Shown here piece after piece: positions 1 to 7,972 of a stretch of 64,000 bases of DNA. The stretch is taken from assembly GCF_007671655.1 (NCBI RefSeq), contig NZ_VCGX01000001.1, forward strand, positions 963,917 through 1,027,916, in the 5' to 3' direction. Numbering within the stretch: the first letter of the stretch is position 1; each line of letters starts with the position of its first letter. The notes below the pieces were generated by a model. That model worked only from the letters and a program-made list of their open reading frames with translations, was not told where the DNA came from and searched no databases. Source of the DNA: Marinobacter piscis. Lineage in GTDB: Bacteria; Pseudomonadota; Gammaproteobacteria; Pseudomonadales; Oleiphilaceae. The translations under genes were made by a program, and so were the position numbers.

Positions 1-995
1 AGCCAGGTCGGGACCGGCCCACCGACCAGATGGTGAATGCCTACCTGGCTGTAAAACAGCGCCAGTGACCAGAAGCCGATCAGCGATAGCTGATAGGAAA
101 TAATCGGTTTGCCGAGGATTTTCGGAATCATGTAATAGGCAATACCAATGCCGATGGGCGTTACCCAGAGGCCAAGTACGTTATGAGCAAACCACCAGTT
201 AACCGTCGCGCCGGAGGCGCCGGGGAAAACAAAGGGCAGATTGGCAATAAGGAACAGGATCGGAAACCACACCAGCGCCGCCATCAGGTACCAGCTTGTG
301 ACATAAAGATGTTCAACTTTCCGGTTAGCGGCGGTTAACAGTAATGGAATCGCGCAAAGAGCACCGCCCGCAACAAACAGAAGGTCGATCTGCCATGGGA
401 ACTCCAGCCATTCCTCACCATCGGACAGCCCCAGGGTAATGGCTCCCAGCCCTAGAATCAGACCGATATTCCAGATAACGCTGCCAAGAACGGCGTAGGT
501 GCCGCCGACGAGTGAGGTTTTAAACAGTCTCGGAATCAGGAATAACGCTACGCCAATACCTGCCATGGACGCCCAGCCGTAGGTGACGGCGTTCAGGTGC
601 ACCGGGCGCACCCGGCCAAATGTGAGAAACTCACTGGCAACCAGAAACTCTGGCAGGTGCATTTTCAGCGAAGACATAAGGCCGAACAACGAGCCCAGAA
701 GTAGCCAGAAAACCGAGGAACTGATCCAGGTGAGGACAGCGGCCCGGGACGACTGGTCGGCTGTCCACCGGGCTTTTATGGCGGCAGCCTGTTCATGGTT
801 ATCGCCGGTGAAGGTCTGGTCGTCCGGGCGTGCCGGGTCCTCACTGTGACCCTCCTCACCAGGAGTAAAAATAGTGCGTGCCGCAGCCTGGCCATGGCTG
901 AACTGATTGTTGGCAATAGACCAGATCAGCAACAGCAAACCAACGGTAGAAAGCACGAAGGTTATGATCAGGAGGATGGCGATGGTAGGCGTCAT
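1..995 (-). CDS. cbb3-type cytochrome oxidase subunit I-like protein (C-terminal part cut by window edge)
   Basis: Membrane heme-copper oxidase subunit, 331 residues visible, running off the left edge. The ATG at 995 has an AGGA ribosome site. Residues 1-25 form one membrane segment, followed by a hydrophilic linker (about 30-85) and several helices. Heme/copper-type motifs match the CcoN pattern: RPVHLNAV (His133), FAHNVLGLWVTP (His271) and GIHHLVGGPVP (His321-322). CcoN normally reduces O2 in the inner membrane together with cytochrome c subunits, but none is visible here. The N-terminal linker is longer than I expect for CcoN, so a stand-alone or divergent paralogue is possible. It is transcribed away from paaX, and a functional link is not evident. 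Confidence 0.8.
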   Translation of the reverse strand, partial: MTPTIAILLIITFVLSTVGLLLLIWSIANNQFSHGQAAARTIFTPGEEGHSEDPARPDDQTFTGDNHEQAAAIKARWTADQSSRAAVLTWISSSVFWLLLGSLFGLMSSLKMHLPEFLVASEFLTFGRVRPVHLNAVTYGWASMAGIGVALFLIPRLFKTSLVGGTYAVLGSVIWNIGLILGLGAITLGLSDGEEWLEFPWQIDLLFVAGGALCAIPLLLTAANRKVEHLYVTSWYLMAALVWFPILFLIANLPFVFPGASGATVNWWFAHNVLGLWVTPIGIGIAYYMIPKILGKPIISYQLSLIGFWSLALFYSQVGIHHLVGGPVPTW

Positions 996-1187
996 AGTTC
1001 ATCCTGTTGGTTTATTACAAATACATCTTCTGACAAGGCCATGTTAGTGCACAAAAGAGTGTTGGTCCTTTAAAGCAGTATTTGTATTCGTTTGGAAGAT
1101 TACGAGAAGTCACAATACAGTAACGCGACAGACCTGATTGGACGATGGTTGTCGTTGTTCTAAGTCAAGTCCGGGCGTAAAAGTGAT

Positions 1188-1214
1188 AACGCAGCCAGCT
1201 TTTGTGGCTGCGTT
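1188..1214 (-). terminator. Stem-loop downstream of paaX
   Basis: Perfect 10-bp inverted repeat (1188-1197 and 1205-1214) with a 7-base loop, lying just past the paaX stop at 1218. The T-run on the minus strand is weak, so it may be a partial terminator or an mRNA 3' end. Confidence 0.5.
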
Positions 1215-1217
1215 GTA

Positions 1218-2195
1218 TCAAGCGGTTTCTATGGCAGGGGTTGAGGCAGGGGCAGTGAATGCCGGGGCGTCATCAAGCAGGCCTCCAAAGCGGCGGTAAA
1301 AACCCTGGCTGGGTCCGGGTAAGGGGCCGGAGGCGTTTTCCAGCAGTGTTGCCAGGTGCTCATCTGCACGGCTGTATATCACCCGATAGAGGTTACGGCA
1401 GAGTTGTTTTGCACTACGGCCCTCCCAGTCGCCTGGAAGCAGTTCGTCAGGTAGCAAAGGGTCCCGAAGGAGTATTTTCCGGTATTCATGAATGAGCAGA
1501 ATACGCGCTGAAATACAGTCCTGGGGGCTCAGGTTGTCGTTGGTTTCGAGCTCCCGCCACAAGGGCCGGAACTGCTCCAGAAAACGTTTGTAGCGAAAGC
1601 CCAGCTCATCCAGATTCCAGCTCTCTTTCACCTGCCTGCGCAGGGCCTTTGGACTTCGTTGTGCCAGAGGCTGGGTCTGCATCACAATGGTGTCGTCCAG
1701 GGCACCCCACTCCTGTAACAGTGGCACCAGCTCATGGTAAGTGAAACGCGGGTGCTCCATGACACCGGTGGCCATGCTGCCGAAACTCAGCCACTTGAGC
1801 TCTTCGCGTACCCGGCTGCGAGTGTCCGGGTCCAGCTGGTTGAGAAAGACCAGGCACCAGCTGCCGTTCCAGTCATCGGTACCAAGCGAGTATACGTGTT
1901 CGAATGCCTGCTGGAAGCGTCTGAGGCCTGAGCCGGTGATGCTGTAATAGCTGCATCTTCCAACCTTTTCTGTCTGTAGCCAGCCTTCCTGAACCAGCCG
2001 GTAAACCGAGGTGCGCACCAGTCGCTCACTTATGCCCATGGGCTTCAGCAGTTTCATCAGACTGCCCAGCCACACATTACCGCCGCGGGGGTGAAGAATG
2101 TCGCCATAGGTGGTAATGATCAGAGATCCGGCCCGCAAAGGGCGTTTCTTCTGGAAATCCTGAACCAGGCTCTCAAGCTGATGTTTTGCAGACAT
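1218..2195 (-). CDS. paaX: PaaX, phenylacetyl-CoA-responsive repressor
   Basis: Transcriptional repressor of phenylacetate catabolism, 325 residues (family about 300-320). The N-terminal winged helix-turn-helix (about residues 20-100) contains the typical GNVWLGSLMKLL and ISERLVRTSVYRL segments. The remainder is the PaaX effector/dimer domain, ending in a C-terminal region with RNLYRVIYSRADEHL. Known PaaX proteins leave their operators when phenylacetyl-CoA binds. The gene lies alone between the oxidase gene and the divergent importer operon, on the same strand as most paa genes but 5.8 kb from paaZ. Its probable targets are the three TGATAC-N27-GTATCR sites at 2413, 13869 and 20438. No such full site is seen in its own promoter. 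Confidence 0.95.
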   Translation of the reverse strand: MSAKHQLESLVQDFQKKRPLRAGSLIITTYGDILHPRGGNVWLGSLMKLLKPMGISERLVRTSVYRLVQEGWLQTEKVGRCSYYSITGSGLRRFQQAFEHVYSLGTDDWNGSWCLVFLNQLDPDTRSRVREELKWLSFGSMATGVMEHPRFTYHELVPLLQEWGALDDTIVMQTQPLAQRSPKALRRQVKESWNLDELGFRYKRFLEQFRPLWRELETNDNLSPQDCISARILLIHEYRKILLRDPLLPDELLPGDWEGRSAKQLCRNLYRVIYSRADEHLATLLENASGPLPGPSQGFYRRFGGLLDDAPAFTAPASTPAIETA

Positions 2196-2644
2196 AACAC
2201 TCTTGTTCTCTATCAGGGTTTCGCAGTATCAGTAAACTGAAGCTGCGGCGCACGGGCGCCATTATCCTTGTTACAGCCACCGGGTAAAGCCGCTTGCCAA
2301 CGAGACAATAGGCCGGTGGTTGTGGCGCTGCCATAAAAATGTACTAAGACATTGGTATGGATTGCGCTGAAACCGGTAGACCTGAAGCCTCTCTGTGTTG
2401 ACACTGGGCTGGTGATACAATATTTTTCGTTGATATCTGTCAACGGTATCGTATTATTGGCTTGACGGATAGCCAGTAATGGCTCAGATAGACTAATGTC
2501 TGTCACACTGCGCTAAAGGCAGAATGCGGTAAAAGGTAACGTGACACAAAAAAATAAGCCTTTGCTGAAAAAGCGTTCTGTTTTTGGAAGTTCAAAGGTC
2601 AATAAAACCAAAACACCCTGATTACAACCGGGAGAACAACAACA
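2196..2644. other. Divergent intergenic region between paaX and the importer operon
   Basis: A 449-base stretch without a convincing gene. It holds the predicted PaaX operator and promoter at 2413-2457 that would drive the importer genes, then about 190 bases of AT-rich leader before the ribosome site GGAGAA and the ATG at 2645. A lone half-site GTATCA at 2226-2231 near paaX has no partner at the right distance. Short frames in the region start inside the operator area and have no recognisable product. Confidence 0.6.
2413..2457 (+). promoter_or_regulatory. Predicted PaaX operator overlapping the importer promoter
   Basis: Half-sites TGATAC (2413-2418) and GTATCG (2446-2451) are separated by exactly 27 bases. 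A sigma70-like promoter sits inside: TTGATA (2430-2435), 16-base spacer, TATTAT (2452-2457), so the right half-site abuts the -10 box. The same element with the same spacing occurs before paaA and paaF. Binding by PaaX is inferred from this distribution. Confidence 0.7.
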
Positions 2645-3805
2645 ATGTTCAAAACAATCACGCGCTGCGCCAGCAAGTTTGTGGCCATTGCGGCGGTTAG
2701 TCTGCTCGCAATGAACGTCCATGCTGCTGACCCCATACGCATCGGATCCTTTCTTTCAGTCACCGGGCCGGCCTCGTTTCTGGGTGATCCGGAACTGAAA
2801 ACCCTGCAAATGTACGTTGAGAAAATCAACGAAAAAGGCGGTGTACTCGGCCGCCAGCTTGAACTTGTCCACTACGATGATGCTGGAAATGCGTCCAAAG
2901 CCCGAAACTTTGCCAGCCGGCTGATTCGTTCAGACCGGGTCGACATTATAGTCGGCGGCAGTACCACAGGCGCCACCATGGCAGCGGTACCAATGGTTGA
3001 GCAGGCGCGGATTCCCTTCATATCACTGGCCGGTGCGGTCGTCATAACCACGCCGGTAAAAGAATGGGTTTTCAAAACACCGCAATCGGATTATATGGCG
3101 GCCGTGCGTATCCTTAATGACATGAAGACCCAGGGGCTGAGTAAGGTTGGCCTGATTTCCGGTACCGGTGGTTTTGGCAGCTCCGGGCGTGAACAAACGC
3201 TTAAAGCGGTCAAGGAAATTGGTGGTATCGAGGTTGTCGGGGATGAAACCTACAGCGGTTCTGACACCGATATGACGGCACAGCTGACCAACCTGCGGAA
3301 TGTTAAGGGTGTCGATACCATTCTTAACTTCGGTTTTGGTCAGGGGCCGGCGATTGTTACCCGCAACTATGATCAGCTGGGTATCGAGCTTCCGTTTTAC
3401 CAGTCCCACGGCGTAGCCTCCGACGGCTTTCTGGAACTGGCCGGTGACAGTGCCGAAGGTCTCAGGTTGCCTGCGTCACCGTTGCTGGTCCCCGAGTCAC
3501 TGCCGGAGTCTGATCCCCAGAAGCCAGTGGTCGAAGCTTACAAGAGTGAGTATGAAGAGCGCTGGGACGCCAAGGTGTCCACCTTTGGTGCCTACGCTTA
3601 TGACGGCCTGATGCTGGCAGTTGCGGCTATCGAAAAAGCAGGCACAACTGACAAAGCCGCAGTCCGCGAGGCTCTGGAAAGCATTCAGGGACATGTAGGT
3701 GTTACCGGCACCTTTAACATGTCGGCCGATGATCACAATGGCCTGAAAGCGGACTCTTTCCGCATCCTGGAAGTCCGGGATGGTAGCTGGAAGCTGATTA
3801 ACTAA
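2645..3805 (+). CDS. livK: Branched-chain-amino-acid-type ABC transporter, periplasmic substrate-binding protein
   Basis: Periplasmic type I binding protein, 386 residues. A signal peptide (about residues 1-27, ending NVHA-A) is followed by the mature start DPIRIGSFLSVTGPASF, typical of the LivJ/LivK/HAAT family, and two alternating alpha/beta lobes. It has the family's usual length. The ATG at 2645 has GGAGAA 9 bases upstream. It is the first gene of a five-gene importer operon preceded by a predicted PaaX operator. Proteins of this family bind amino acids but also aromatic acids, amides and urea. The regulatory context suggests phenylacetate or a precursor as ligand (inference). Confidence 0.9.
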   Translation: MFKTITRCASKFVAIAAVSLLAMNVHAADPIRIGSFLSVTGPASFLGDPELKTLQMYVEKINEKGGVLGRQLELVHYDDAGNASKARNFASRLIRSDRVDIIVGGSTTGATMAAVPMVEQARIPFISLAGAVVITTPVKEWVFKTPQSDYMAAVRILNDMKTQGLSKVGLISGTGGFGSSGREQTLKAVKEIGGIEVVGDETYSGSDTDMTAQLTNLRNVKGVDTILNFGFGQGPAIVTRNYDQLGIELPFYQSHGVASDGFLELAGDSAEGLRLPASPLLVPESLPESDPQKPVVEAYKSEYEERWDAKVSTFGAYAYDGLMLAVAAIEKAGTTDKAAVREALESIQGHVGVTGTFNMSADDHNGLKADSFRILEVRDGSWKLIN

Positions 3806-3828
3806 GCCTGTACCCATCCGTACCACAG

Positions 3829-3860
3829 GCCGGCAGCAGGAACTAGAGACTGCTGCCGGC
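3829..3860 (+). repeat. Stem-loop between binding-protein and permease genes
   Basis: Perfect 11-bp inverted repeat (3829-3839 and 3850-3860), 10-base loop, no following T-run. Located between the binding-protein stop (3805) and the permease start (3883). Such hairpins often stabilise the upstream message so that the binding protein is made in excess over the membrane parts. Confidence 0.6.
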
Positions 3861-3882
3861 CCCTGCGCGAGCGGACCTGATT

Positions 3883-4758
3883 ATGTTCTCTGAATTTCTG
3901 CAGTACCTGTTTACCGGCATCACCATTGGTGCCACTTATGCCCTGATCGCCCTGGGCTTTACTCTTATTTATAACGCCAGCCACGTCATCAACTTTGCTC
4001 AGGGCGAATTCCTGATGGTTGGCGGTATGGCAACGGTTTCTCTGACAGCAATGGGTGTTCCCATGCTGCTTGCGGTTGTGCTTGCTGTCATTCTGGCGGG
4101 TGTGCTGGGCATTGCCCTTCAGCGTCTGGCCATCGCGCCGGCTAAAAATGCGGATGTCGTAACGCTGATCATAATCACGATTGGTGCGTCCATTTTCATT
4201 CGTGGTCTGGCTCAGCTGGTCTGGGGCAAGGAATACCACGTTATGGCCAACTTCAGCAGCGATGAGCCCATACAGGTGTTCGGAGCCGTACTGAATACCC
4301 AAAGTCTCTGGGTGTTGGGTGTGGGGGCCATTCTCGTTGCAGTACTGGTGTACTTCTTTACGCGCACACTGACCGGCAAGGCCATTCTTGCCACCTCGAT
4401 GAATAAAGACGCTGCCCGACTTGTAGGTATCCGGACCCAGGTTGTACTGATGCTGGCGTTCATGGTGTCGGCACTGCTGGGGTCAATCGCCGGAATTGTG
4501 GTGGCGCCTATTACTTTTACCTCCTATGACATTGGCATCATTCTGGGCCTTAAAGGGTTTGTTGCTGCCGCCATTGGTGGCCTGGGCAGCGGCATGGGTG
4601 CTGTCGTAGGTGGCCTGGCACTCGGGGTTGTTGAGGCCATGGCCGCCGGCTACCTGTCTTCGGATTACAAAGATGCAGTGGCCTTTTCAATGATTCTGCT
4701 GGTGTTGTTCTTCCTGCCCCGGGGCCTGTTTGGCGCCAAAGTTGTGGAGCGGGTGTGA
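3883..4758 (+). CDS. livH: ABC transporter inner-membrane permease, LivH type
   Basis: Integral membrane subunit of the importer, 291 residues, about eight hydrophobic helices. Family features include the N-terminal TIGATYALIALGFTLIYNASHVINFAQGEF segment (about 13-45, split here by description) and the cytoplasmic coupling region near residues 220-245 (GGLGSGMGAVVGGLALG). Length is standard. It follows the stem-loop after the binding protein and its stop overlaps the possible start of livM, so the two permeases are translationally coupled. With LivM it forms the translocation path. Confidence 0.92.
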   Translation: MFSEFLQYLFTGITIGATYALIALGFTLIYNASHVINFAQGEFLMVGGMATVSLTAMGVPMLLAVVLAVILAGVLGIALQRLAIAPAKNADVVTLIIITIGASIFIRGLAQLVWGKEYHVMANFSSDEPIQVFGAVLNTQSLWVLGVGAILVAVLVYFFTRTLTGKAILATSMNKDAARLVGIRTQVVLMLAFMVSALLGSIAGIVVAPITFTSYDIGIILGLKGFVAAAIGGLGSGMGAVVGGLALGVVEAMAAGYLSSDYKDAVAFSMILLVLFFLPRGLFGAKVVERV

Positions 4759-4760
4759 TC

Positions 4761-5765
4761 ATGGCTCAACTTTCTCAGTTTCGTCTTAAAGGCCTGCTTA
4801 TTCTGGCCATTGTGATATTCGCTGTGCCGCTGTTTATTACCAACCCTTTTCACTATGGCCTGGCGACCCAAATAGCGTTGATCGCCGGCGCTGTGGTCGG
4901 TCTTAATCTGTTGGTGGGTTTTGCCGGTCAGATCAGTCTGGGGCATGCCGGCTTTTTCGGGCTGGGTGCGTATTTCAGCGCCATCACAACCAGTACTTAT
5001 GGCTGGTCTGCCATACCCGCCCTGGTCGTGGGTGCCATAGGCGTGGCGATCATTGCCTGGGTTGTGGGACGCCCGATCTTGCGTCTGAAGGGGCATTACC
5101 TCTCCATGGCCACCCTGGCGGTGGGCTTCATCATCGCGATTATTCTCAATAATGAGCGGGAAATTACGGGCGGGCCGGACGGTATGCCTGTCGTGCCCTT
5201 TGATGTCTTTGGCTGGGAGCTCAGCCCCTTCGGTCAGTACACCTTGTTTGGCATGGAAATCAGCGGTGACCTGGCCTGGTATCTGTTTGCCGGGGTTATC
5301 CTCCTGGTGGCTGTGTGGCTGGCACAGAACCTGATTGACTCGCCCATTGGCCGGGCGTTGCGCTCTGTGCATGGTTCCGAGGTGGCCGCCAGTGTGGTTG
5401 GTGTGAACACAGCAAAGTATAAAAGCCTGGTTTTTGTGATTTCTGCAGTCTACGCCAGTGTGATGGGGGCGCTCTACGCGCACTATCAGGGATTTGTAAC
5501 CCCTGCTATCGCCGGTTTTGACTTCTCCATCATATTGATAACCATGGTTGTTCTCGGAGGAATGGGTTCGACCATTGGCGTCATTATTGGTGCCGTTGTG
5601 CTGGAGCTTCTGCCGCAATTGCTGGCGGATTTTCAGGATATGGAGATGGTGCTGTTCGGGTTGATTCTGATGCTGACCATGATTTTTATGCCTAAAGGGT
5701 TGTTGCCTACTGCAGCTAACCTGCTGGCCAAACGACGCAAGAAATCCGCCGGAGGTGACGTATGA
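4761..5765 (+). CDS. livM: ABC transporter inner-membrane permease, LivM type
   Basis: Second membrane subunit, about 334 residues. It has many helices and the LivM hallmarks LNLLVGFAGQISLGHAGF (about 50-68) and VLGGMGSTIGVIIGAVVLELLP (about 255-275) before a basic C-terminus. Start: ATG 4761 is chosen. An in-frame GTG at 4755 overlapping the livH stop is also possible, since the GGAG at 4746 is 5 bases from that GTG and 11 from the ATG. The stop overlaps the next start as ATGA. It pairs with LivH in the predicted aromatic-acid importer. Confidence 0.92.
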   Translation: MAQLSQFRLKGLLILAIVIFAVPLFITNPFHYGLATQIALIAGAVVGLNLLVGFAGQISLGHAGFFGLGAYFSAITTSTYGWSAIPALVVGAIGVAIIAWVVGRPILRLKGHYLSMATLAVGFIIAIILNNEREITGGPDGMPVVPFDVFGWELSPFGQYTLFGMEISGDLAWYLFAGVILLVAVWLAQNLIDSPIGRALRSVHGSEVAASVVGVNTAKYKSLVFVISAVYASVMGALYAHYQGFVTPAIAGFDFSIILITMVVLGGMGSTIGVIIGAVVLELLPQLLADFQDMEMVLFGLILMLTMIFMPKGLLPTAANLLAKRRKKSAGGDV

Positions 5766-6520
5766 CTGCTCTGGTGGAAGTTAACAATCTGTCCAAGGCC
5801 TTCGGCGGCGTACACGCAGTTGAGGACGTCAGTTTTTCAGTGGAGGCCGGGCAGGTGTACTCGGTGATCGGGCCGAACGGCGCTGGCAAAACCACACTGT
5901 TTAATCTGATTACCGGTCTTTATACCCCCACCAGTGGTGACGTGAAGCTGAACGGCGAAAGCACGGTCAGGCTGCAGCCGAATGAGCTTGCGGAGCGGGG
6001 CATGTGCCGGACGTTCCAGCAGATGCAGATCTGCATGAACATGACGGCCATGGAAAACGTCATGCTTGGCCGGCACCTGACGCTGAAGAGCAATCTATTA
6101 ACCACGTTGTTCCGTTTGCCTGCACTCACACGGGATGAAAAGGCGGCCAGAGAAAAAGCCACCGAGCTGATGGAGTTTGTGGGCTGTGGGGAGTACCTCA
6201 ATGCGGAAGCCTCGGCCATGTCTTATGGCGCCCTGAAGCGCCTGGAGATCGCCCGGGCGCTGGCTGCAGAGCCTAAAATTGTATTGCTGGATGAGCCGGC
6301 AGCCGGCCTGAACGCGGTAGAAACCGCAGCTCTGGAAGAGCTGATCCGCAAGATTGCAGCACAGGGTATTACCGTCATGCTGGTGGAGCACGATATGAAG
6401 CTGGTGATGGGAATCTCCGATCGTTTGCTGGTGCTCAATTACGGGCGGGTACTGGCGGAAGGCACGCCGGAACAGATTCGCTCAAACCCGGATGTGATTG
6501 CAGCCTACCTGGGCGGTTAA
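5762..6520 (+). CDS. livG: ABC transporter ATPase, LivG type
   Basis: Cytoplasmic ATP-hydrolysing subunit, 252 residues. Walker A GPNGAGKT at residues 37-44, Walker [11 protein letters not shown] near 172-181, switch histidine in VEHDMKLV near 208. The ABC signature reads MSYGALKR rather than LSGGQ, a looser form that is usual in LivG proteins. The C-terminal GRVLAEGTPEQIRSN tail is characteristic of LivG. The ATG overlaps the livM stop (ATGA). It works as a heterodimer with the ATPase domain encoded just downstream, driving import through LivH/LivM. Confidence 0.93.
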   Translation: MTALVEVNNLSKAFGGVHAVEDVSFSVEAGQVYSVIGPNGAGKTTLFNLITGLYTPTSGDVKLNGESTVRLQPNELAERGMCRTFQQMQICMNMTAMENVMLGRHLTLKSNLLTTLFRLPALTRDEKAAREKATELMEFVGCGEYLNAEASAMSYGALKRLEIARALAAEPKIVLLDEPAAGLNAVETAALEELIRKIAAQGITVMLVEHDMKLVMGISDRLLVLNYGRVLAEGTPEQIRSNPDVIAAYLGG

Positions 6521-6542
6521 ACGGAGTGAGGAAATAACGACA

Positions 6543-7907
6543 ATGACACAGACACCGACCAACGTAGCGCCTGAAGACAGCTATAGCTCGCAAGCCATCA
6601 GTACCATCGTTCAGGAGCACCAGGCGCTTTGGCGCGTACTCGATCTGCTGGATCAGCTCCAGCATGATATGAACATCAATGAACAGCAGCCCGATGAAAC
6701 GCTGTACAGCACAATATTCGATTACATTCAGCACTTTGCGCGGAGTGTACACAGCTCACCGGATGAGATTGTGCTGTACCGCCTGCTGGGAGAAAAGTCT
6801 CCGGAAACAAAACCGTTGCTGGACAAACTGGCGCACGGATATGAAATTGGTGACCAGAAGATCAATGAATTGCGTGAACTCCTCCGGCTATGCATGGAGC
6901 ACTGGCCGGATGGACGGGAAGAGCTGAGCCATGCCCTGGCGCGCTTTACGGAAGCTTTGCGCAAGCACATTAAAAAGGAAGAGGGGGTGGTGATTCCCCG
7001 GGCCAGAAAATGCCTGAGTGAAGACGACTGGCAGTTAATCACGGAATCCCGTGACCTCGCCAATGACCCGCTGTTTGGCGAACGCGTGCGGGATGAGTTC
7101 CGTGAGCTACGGCACCGGATTGTCAGCTTCACCCCTGAGCGCCTCGGAGGGCTGGGCCTTCAGCATGCACCGCGCAGGACGGCCCCCCATGCAACAGAAG
7201 AGATGCTCACTATCAGTGGGCTGACGACGTCTTATGGACAGATCGAAGCGCTTCATGGCGTGGATATCCAGATCAATAGCGGGGAAATTGTGTCCCTGGT
7301 GGGAGCCAACGGCGCGGGAAAGTCGACCCTGCTGATGACCATCTCTGGCCTGCAGCCCGTCGACAGCGGCAGCATTACCTTTGAAGGTAAGGACCTGAAG
7401 AAGGTCAGTGCCGACCAGAGGGTTGCCAAAGGCATTGTACAGGTGCCAGAGGGCCGACAGGTCTTCAAGGACCTGAGTGTGGAGGACAACCTGTTGCTGG
7501 GGGCTTACACACGCGGGCGCGGCCCGGAAGTGGAAGACGATCTCGACCGTATGTACGAGAAGTTCCCCATATTGAGGCAAAAGCGCCGTAACCTGGCAGG
7601 TGAGTTATCCGGTGGTCAGCAACAGATGCTGGCTATGGGGCGCGCCCTGATGGCCAGGCCCCGGCTGTTGCTACTGGATGAGCCCAGTATGGGGCTGGCC
7701 CCCCTGATAATTGAAGAAATTTTCAACATCATCAAAGAATTGAAAAACGAAGGGATGACGATATTTCTGGTGGAACAGAATGCGTCACAGGCCCTGGCTC
7801 TTGCCGATCGTGGCTATGTACTGGAAACGGGCAATGTGGTCGTGGAAGGTTCTGGCCGTGAACTGCTGAGCAATGAGAAGGTGCGCGAGGCGTATCTGGG
7901 CATGTAA
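6543..7907 (+). CDS. livF: Hemerythrin-like domain fused to LivF-type ABC transporter ATPase
   Basis: A 454-residue protein, about twice the normal LivF length (about 235). Residues 15-165 resemble an HHE cation-binding hemerythrin domain: EHQALWRVLDLL (His26), QHFARSVHSSPDE (His64, His70, Glu75), AHGYEIGDQK (His98) and KHIKKEEGVVIPRA (His142, Glu146/147). A linker (about 170-218) leads to a full LivF: Walker A GANGAGKS (254-261), signature LSGGQQQ near 355, Walker B LLLLDEPSMGL. The start is ATG 6543 with GAGG 11 bases upstream. An in-frame ATG at 7203 (residue 221) sits exactly where a normal LivF begins, so a separate 234-residue LivF could also be made. Fourth of the four membrane and ATPase genes of this importer operon, 22 bases after livG. 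The di-iron or O2-sensing role is inference. Confidence 0.88.
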   Translation: MTQTPTNVAPEDSYSSQAISTIVQEHQALWRVLDLLDQLQHDMNINEQQPDETLYSTIFDYIQHFARSVHSSPDEIVLYRLLGEKSPETKPLLDKLAHGYEIGDQKINELRELLRLCMEHWPDGREELSHALARFTEALRKHIKKEEGVVIPRARKCLSEDDWQLITESRDLANDPLFGERVRDEFRELRHRIVSFTPERLGGLGLQHAPRRTAPHATEEMLTISGLTTSYGQIEALHGVDIQINSGEIVSLVGANGAGKSTLLMTISGLQPVDSGSITFEGKDLKKVSADQRVAKGIVQVPEGRQVFKDLSVEDNLLLGAYTRGRGPEVEDDLDRMYEKFPILRQKRRNLAGELSGGQQQMLAMGRALMARPRLLLLDEPSMGLAPLIIEEIFNIIKELKNEGMTIFLVEQNASQALALADRGYVLETGNVVVEGSGRELLSNEKVREAYLGM

Positions 7908-7920
7908 AAACACCAGATAC

Positions 7921-7960
7921 AAAAAAACCGCCAGGGCCTAAGCTGCTGGCGGTTTTTTTA
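7921..7960. terminator. Bidirectional rho-independent terminator
   Basis: Seven-bp perfect stem CCGCCAG/CTGGCGG (7928-7934, 7946-7952) flanked by seven A on the left and seven T on the right. It ends the importer operon and the convergent paaZ operon. Confidence 0.9.
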
Positions 7961-7972
7961 TGGCCGGAAAAA

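Noticed and set aside
2226..2231. GTATCA near paaX as a fourth PaaX operator
   Set aside because: The partner position 27 bases upstream (2193-2198) reads CATAAC, not TGATAC.
4665..5618. A 317-codon open frame on the minus strand
   Set aside because: Antisense to livM, very hydrophilic and repetitive in His, Asn and Gln; typical shadow of a hydrophobic gene.
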